This document shows, piece after piece, positions 61,638 to 64,000 of a stretch of 64,000 bases of DNA. Position numbers and translations under genes: made by a program. The notes beneath the pieces were generated by a model. That model saw only the letters and a program-made list of their open reading frames with translations, made no database searches and was not told the DNA's origin. Each line of letters begins with the position of its first letter. Positions within the stretch are counted from its first letter, which is position 1. The DNA is from JADHUC01 sp964623055 (GTDB lineage: Bacteria > Planctomycetota > Planctomycetia > Pirellulales > Pirellulaceae), in contig CAZURK010000048.1 of assembly GCA_964623055.1 (NCBI GenBank), positions 3,171 through 67,170 on the forward strand, written 5' to 3'.

Positions 61638-61804
61638 TGGTATTCGGTGTGAGCGCCCAACACGCGGGAGAACATGCCTGACCTGAGGCCATTGAAGTCG
61701 TCCTCCAGCAACACCGCGTCATCGCCAACGGCATTTGCAGTGCAAATCAGTAGACTCACCGCACATGCCAAGATCGGGCAGGCAGAAGATCGGGTCGAGT
61801 GCAT
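61499..61804 (-). pseudogene. N-terminal fragment of a secreted protein, truncated at the same junction
   Basis: The minus-strand frame begins with a signal peptide (SACPILACAVSLLICTANA) and then has folded-looking sequence (EDDFNGLRSGMFSRVLGAHT, RGNWAISCFGTG). After about RAWRIW the reading frame runs into the reverse strand of the truncated esterase and becomes nonsense before it ends at 61499. The rest of the gene is missing. The intact family is not recognised, but the start looks like that of a sizeable secreted enzyme or binding protein. Confidence 0.5.
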
Positions 61805-61847
61805 CGGTTGTCCTCGCTTCTATAGGAGTTTGTGGCCGAATGGGCTG

Positions 61848-63029
61848 TTACACGCGGATCAGGGTCCCTTTGCGATACATGTACCAGAGTAGCACCCAAA
61901 GCACGGCGTAGGCGGCCACGGCCTGGAACGTAACGCCCACTGATTGGCCAAAGTCTCCCAAAGTGCCGAGATACCGGGCCAGTCCACCGACGAATCTGTC
62001 ACCCACATGTTGGAAGTTGACAAAACGAACGATCATGTACGCGAAAATAGGATTCGCGCCGATCACCACGAAGAAGAAAGCCCATTTCCGCAGTCGCAGC
62101 ACGTCGATCACGAGATAGAACAATGCCAGCAGTAGATAACACCAACCGGCGGCCCAAAGGACCATCGAGCTGGTGAACAGGTGCTTGATAATCGGGAAAC
62201 GCCACGAACCGACCAACGTCACGCCACCAATTCCGTCAAAGCCCCCGGCCCAAAACCAGCCAACCGCGAGCGATGCTACGCCGAGCAGCACCAGCCCCAA
62301 GAACTTTGTGAGCTGCGAGTACTTCGAGCGGAGCAAATGCCCCGAAAAGACACCGGCCAGCACAATGCCTGCGAAACCCAGACCGCTCAAGATCCATGTG
62401 TATGTCGAGGGATGGCGGAACTGTCCAAGGATGGTCTGGTCGATATATATCGCCAAATTGACGGACTCGTCGAATAGTCCGGCACCGTGCCCGGGGACGG
62501 GCACAAGCATCATCAAGAGCCAGTAGCCAACCAACAGCGAAATGGCAAGCACGACTTGCCAGATTATCGAGAGGTGCAGCAAGGCAATCGCCGCCACGAG
62601 GTAACCGACCGCGATGGCCTGAAGCGTGTTGGAGAACAGGTACAGTTTCGAAAGGTCGAACTCCAACAAATTGCCTTGAGCGACCATGCCAAGTACCCAC
62701 AACACAAGCACGCGACGGGTGATCCGCCAGTAGAGCTTGCGCTTGTCCTGGCCGGCCTCCAACCGCCGGCCAAACGCGAAGGGCATCGCAGCACCGACGA
62801 TGAACAGGAACAGCGGCATGATCATGTCCCACGCCGAAAACCCTTCCCACTGCGGGTGTTTCAACTGATAGTCAAGCCATGCAGGAAGCGGCGTCACGAA
62901 CAGACCGGCCAGGGCGACCAGAATAGGCCTGCCCCCCGTGATCCAAAACATGTCAAACCCACGGAGCGCGTCGATGGACACAACCCGGTCGGCCTTCGGA
63001 GATGTCGAAGCACAGGTGGAGTCGCTCAT
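61848..63029 (-). CDS. Membrane acyltransferase of HGSNAT/DUF5009 type
   Basis: A 393-residue protein from ATG 63029; the frame is open upstream but not convincing. It has about ten membrane segments after a short cytoplasmic head and the family-typical start VVSIDALRGFDMFWITGGRP, followed by AWDMIMPLFLFIVGAAMPFA. Further helices (YLVAAIALLHLSIIWQVVLA; GLVLLGVASLAVGWFWAGGF; KWAFFFVVIGANPIFAYMIV) fit. Relatives include lysosomal heparan-alpha-glucosaminide N-acetyltransferase, which acetylates glucosamine of heparan; bacterial members may acetylate surface or periplasmic glycans. Together with the SGSH-like sulfatase at 9856-11340 it hints at processing of a glycosaminoglycan-like polymer, but that link is inference. 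Confidence 0.85.
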   Translation of the reverse strand: MSDSTCASTSPKADRVVSIDALRGFDMFWITGGRPILVALAGLFVTPLPAWLDYQLKHPQWEGFSAWDMIMPLFLFIVGAAMPFAFGRRLEAGQDKRKLYWRITRRVLVLWVLGMVAQGNLLEFDLSKLYLFSNTLQAIAVGYLVAAIALLHLSIIWQVVLAISLLVGYWLLMMLVPVPGHGAGLFDESVNLAIYIDQTILGQFRHPSTYTWILSGLGFAGIVLAGVFSGHLLRSKYSQLTKFLGLVLLGVASLAVGWFWAGGFDGIGGVTLVGSWRFPIIKHLFTSSMVLWAAGWCYLLLALFYLVIDVLRLRKWAFFFVVIGANPIFAYMIVRFVNFQHVGDRFVGGLARYLGTLGDFGQSVGVTFQAVAAYAVLWVLLWYMYRKGTLIRV

Positions 63030-63311
63030 GTGATGAGTCCATTTCGTCTCATGGCTGTGCGCGGGTCTCTGACCCCGCACATCGACCTGACCGACGGTCT
63101 CACGAATTCTGGGAGACCTGCGCCGAGCGTGGCGCAAAATCATGCAAGGCTATTTAGACGCACACAAGCCACATTTTCCTCAGTGTCGTCCGATCGTGAG
63201 GCTAGCCTCCGGCAAACGCGTCGTCAAGCTTCTGCGCACGGGAGACACCCGACATGCTGAAATGGCTGAGGGCGTCCGGGAATTCGACACGCCACAATCC
63301 ACGGTCAATCA

Positions 63312-63382
63312 GGAGGGCGAGGCTCCTTCCGAGCCGGTGTATCGACGCCAAAAACCTCGGCTCAGCAGGAGCTTCGCCCTCC
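63312..63382. repeat. REP-like inverted repeat in the 520-base gap before the last gene
   Basis: Imperfect arms GGAGGGCGAGGCTCC (63312 onward) and GGAGCTTCGCCCTCC (ending 63382) form a stem, with further matches inward. The word is typical of planctomycete-like palindromic spacers. The gap 63030-63550 has no gene. Confidence 0.6.
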
Positions 63383-63550
63383 CAATTCCCGGTCACCCTC
63401 GAATAGCTTGACAGACAGGAACTGGCGTCGACAATTGTGCAGGGAACTCCAGCGGCAATAGCCTTTTGCGCCGCTCGGGATATGCGACATTGTCCGCTTG
63501 CCCTTGGTGCGAATCCACTTCAGCCCAGCAGCTTTTCAGTCAGCGATTCC

Positions 63551-64000
63551 ATGCCGAAATGCCCTCATTGTGCAATCGTCCTTTCCTCAAGCGAAGCAGC
63601 CGGGTCGGTATGTCCCGTGTGTGGTCAGTCACTCCATCGCGCTGAACAAGTGCAGGTGCATGGTCGACAACGGATGTTGTTGCCTTGTCTTGTGATCGGT
63701 GTTCTTATCGTTGGCGTGATCGCGGTATTCGTGCTTTCGCGTCGCAACGGTAATGACCGCGATGCAGAGAAGGACGTAGCGCGTCCTGCCAAACATGTGG
63801 CCCCACGACGCGTCGTCCCGAGGCCGCTGAAATTCAAGGTTGGTCCGCTGCCTCTGGTGCCCATCAAGGTAGTGCTGGACGAGCAAGAGATTGCGGTTCT
63901 CGAACGGCAGGGCTTCGATGATCACAAAGATGGAGAATTCACCGTTCAACGGGAGTTGATGCAAGGTCCAGATGGTCAATACAAGGATTTTGAACTTTCC
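63551..64000 (+). CDS. Zinc-ribbon membrane protein, cut by the right window edge
   Basis: An open frame of 150 codons from ATG 63551 to the last base of the window, with no stop. Residues 1-28 hold two Cys pairs spaced as in a zinc ribbon (KCPHC and VCPVCG). One membrane segment follows (LLPCLVIGVLIVGVIAVFVL), then a basic-proline stretch (RPAKHVAPRRVVPRPLKF) and a hydrophilic domain with many charged residues (DEQEIAVLERQGFDDHKDGE). Such zinc-ribbon/membrane proteins are common in planctomycetes and of unknown function. The start has no strong ribosome-binding site. The C-terminal part is missing. Confidence 0.6.
   Translation, partial: MPKCPHCAIVLSSSEAAGSVCPVCGQSLHRAEQVQVHGRQRMLLPCLVIGVLIVGVIAVFVLSRRNGNDRDAEKDVARPAKHVAPRRVVPRPLKFKVGPLPLVPIKVVLDEQEIAVLERQGFDDHKDGEFTVQRELMQGPDGQYKDFELS

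Noticed and set aside
1..64000. CRISPR arrays, tRNA and rRNA genes
   Set aside because: No regularly spaced direct repeats and no tRNA- or rRNA-like conserved words were found by eye; a tRNAscan/Infernal run would be decisive.

Overview
The window looks like a chromosomal segment of a planctomycete, probably related to Pirellulales. It is GC-rich, has mostly single-gene transcription units, three secreted sulfatases, four Gfo/Idh/MocA oxidoreductases (all four with twin-arginine-type leaders), right-handed beta-helix proteins, LamG and HEAT modules, a hydrazine-synthase-alpha-like (HzsA-related) c-type cytochrome, a PQQ-type propeller, and many palindromic repeats in the spacers and inside genes. 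This assignment is by family content, not by a marker gene. No rRNA, tRNA or CRISPR array was seen.

Layout. 1-2.05 kb: 3' end of an esterase-like gene and oxidoreductase 1. 2.1-6.3 kb: a compact minus-strand operon of three unrecognised envelope proteins. 6.6-15 kb: minus-strand catabolic genes (PcRGLX/YetA-like protein with LamG, an SGSH-like sulfatase, a beta-helix protein) plus two small hypotheticals. 15.1-19.3 kb: a PfkB sugar kinase and a SorC-type regulator, with HAD-phosphatase pieces and an HExxH protein reading away from the regulator. 19.3-22.6 kb: a chimeric gene relic, a BPL_N-like amidotransferase-fold protein and a second sulfatase. 22.7-28.8 kb: housekeeping (HU, four-ACT aspartokinase, PGM-type probable homoserine kinase, SDR epimerase, nucleoside hydrolase). 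29.3-33 kb: oxidoreductases 2 and 3 around a PIN toxin-antitoxin pair. 33.2-46.4 kb: methyltransferase-like/PQQ fusion, HEAT-LamG protein, GH127, M28 peptidase, FG-GAP/TIM-barrel-like protein, oxidoreductase 4. 46.5-63 kb: sulfatase-HEAT fusion, HzsA-like cytochrome, broken P-loop kinase, GH10-like protein, ThuA, second beta-helix protein, secreted esterase, PfpI, two genes truncated at a rearrangement junction and an HGSNAT-like acetyltransferase. A zinc-ribbon membrane protein runs off the right edge.

How it fits together (inference). Most genes encode secreted enzymes for sulfated, acetylated, pectin- or glycosaminoglycan-like polysaccharides: sulfatases, GH127, rhamnogalacturonan-lyase-like and beta-helix proteins, esterases. 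Exported sugar oxidoreductases accompany them. They are scattered rather than arranged as one polysaccharide-utilisation operon.

The most unusual signals are genomic. These are a gene formed by joining the 5' part of a beta-helix gene to the 3' part of a sulfatase gene, a perfect 25-bp inverted repeat sitting in frame inside the HzsA-like gene, repeat tracts that became protein termini or linkers, two dispersed palindromic repeat families with copies 24-28 kb apart, and several genes with altered catalytic motifs.
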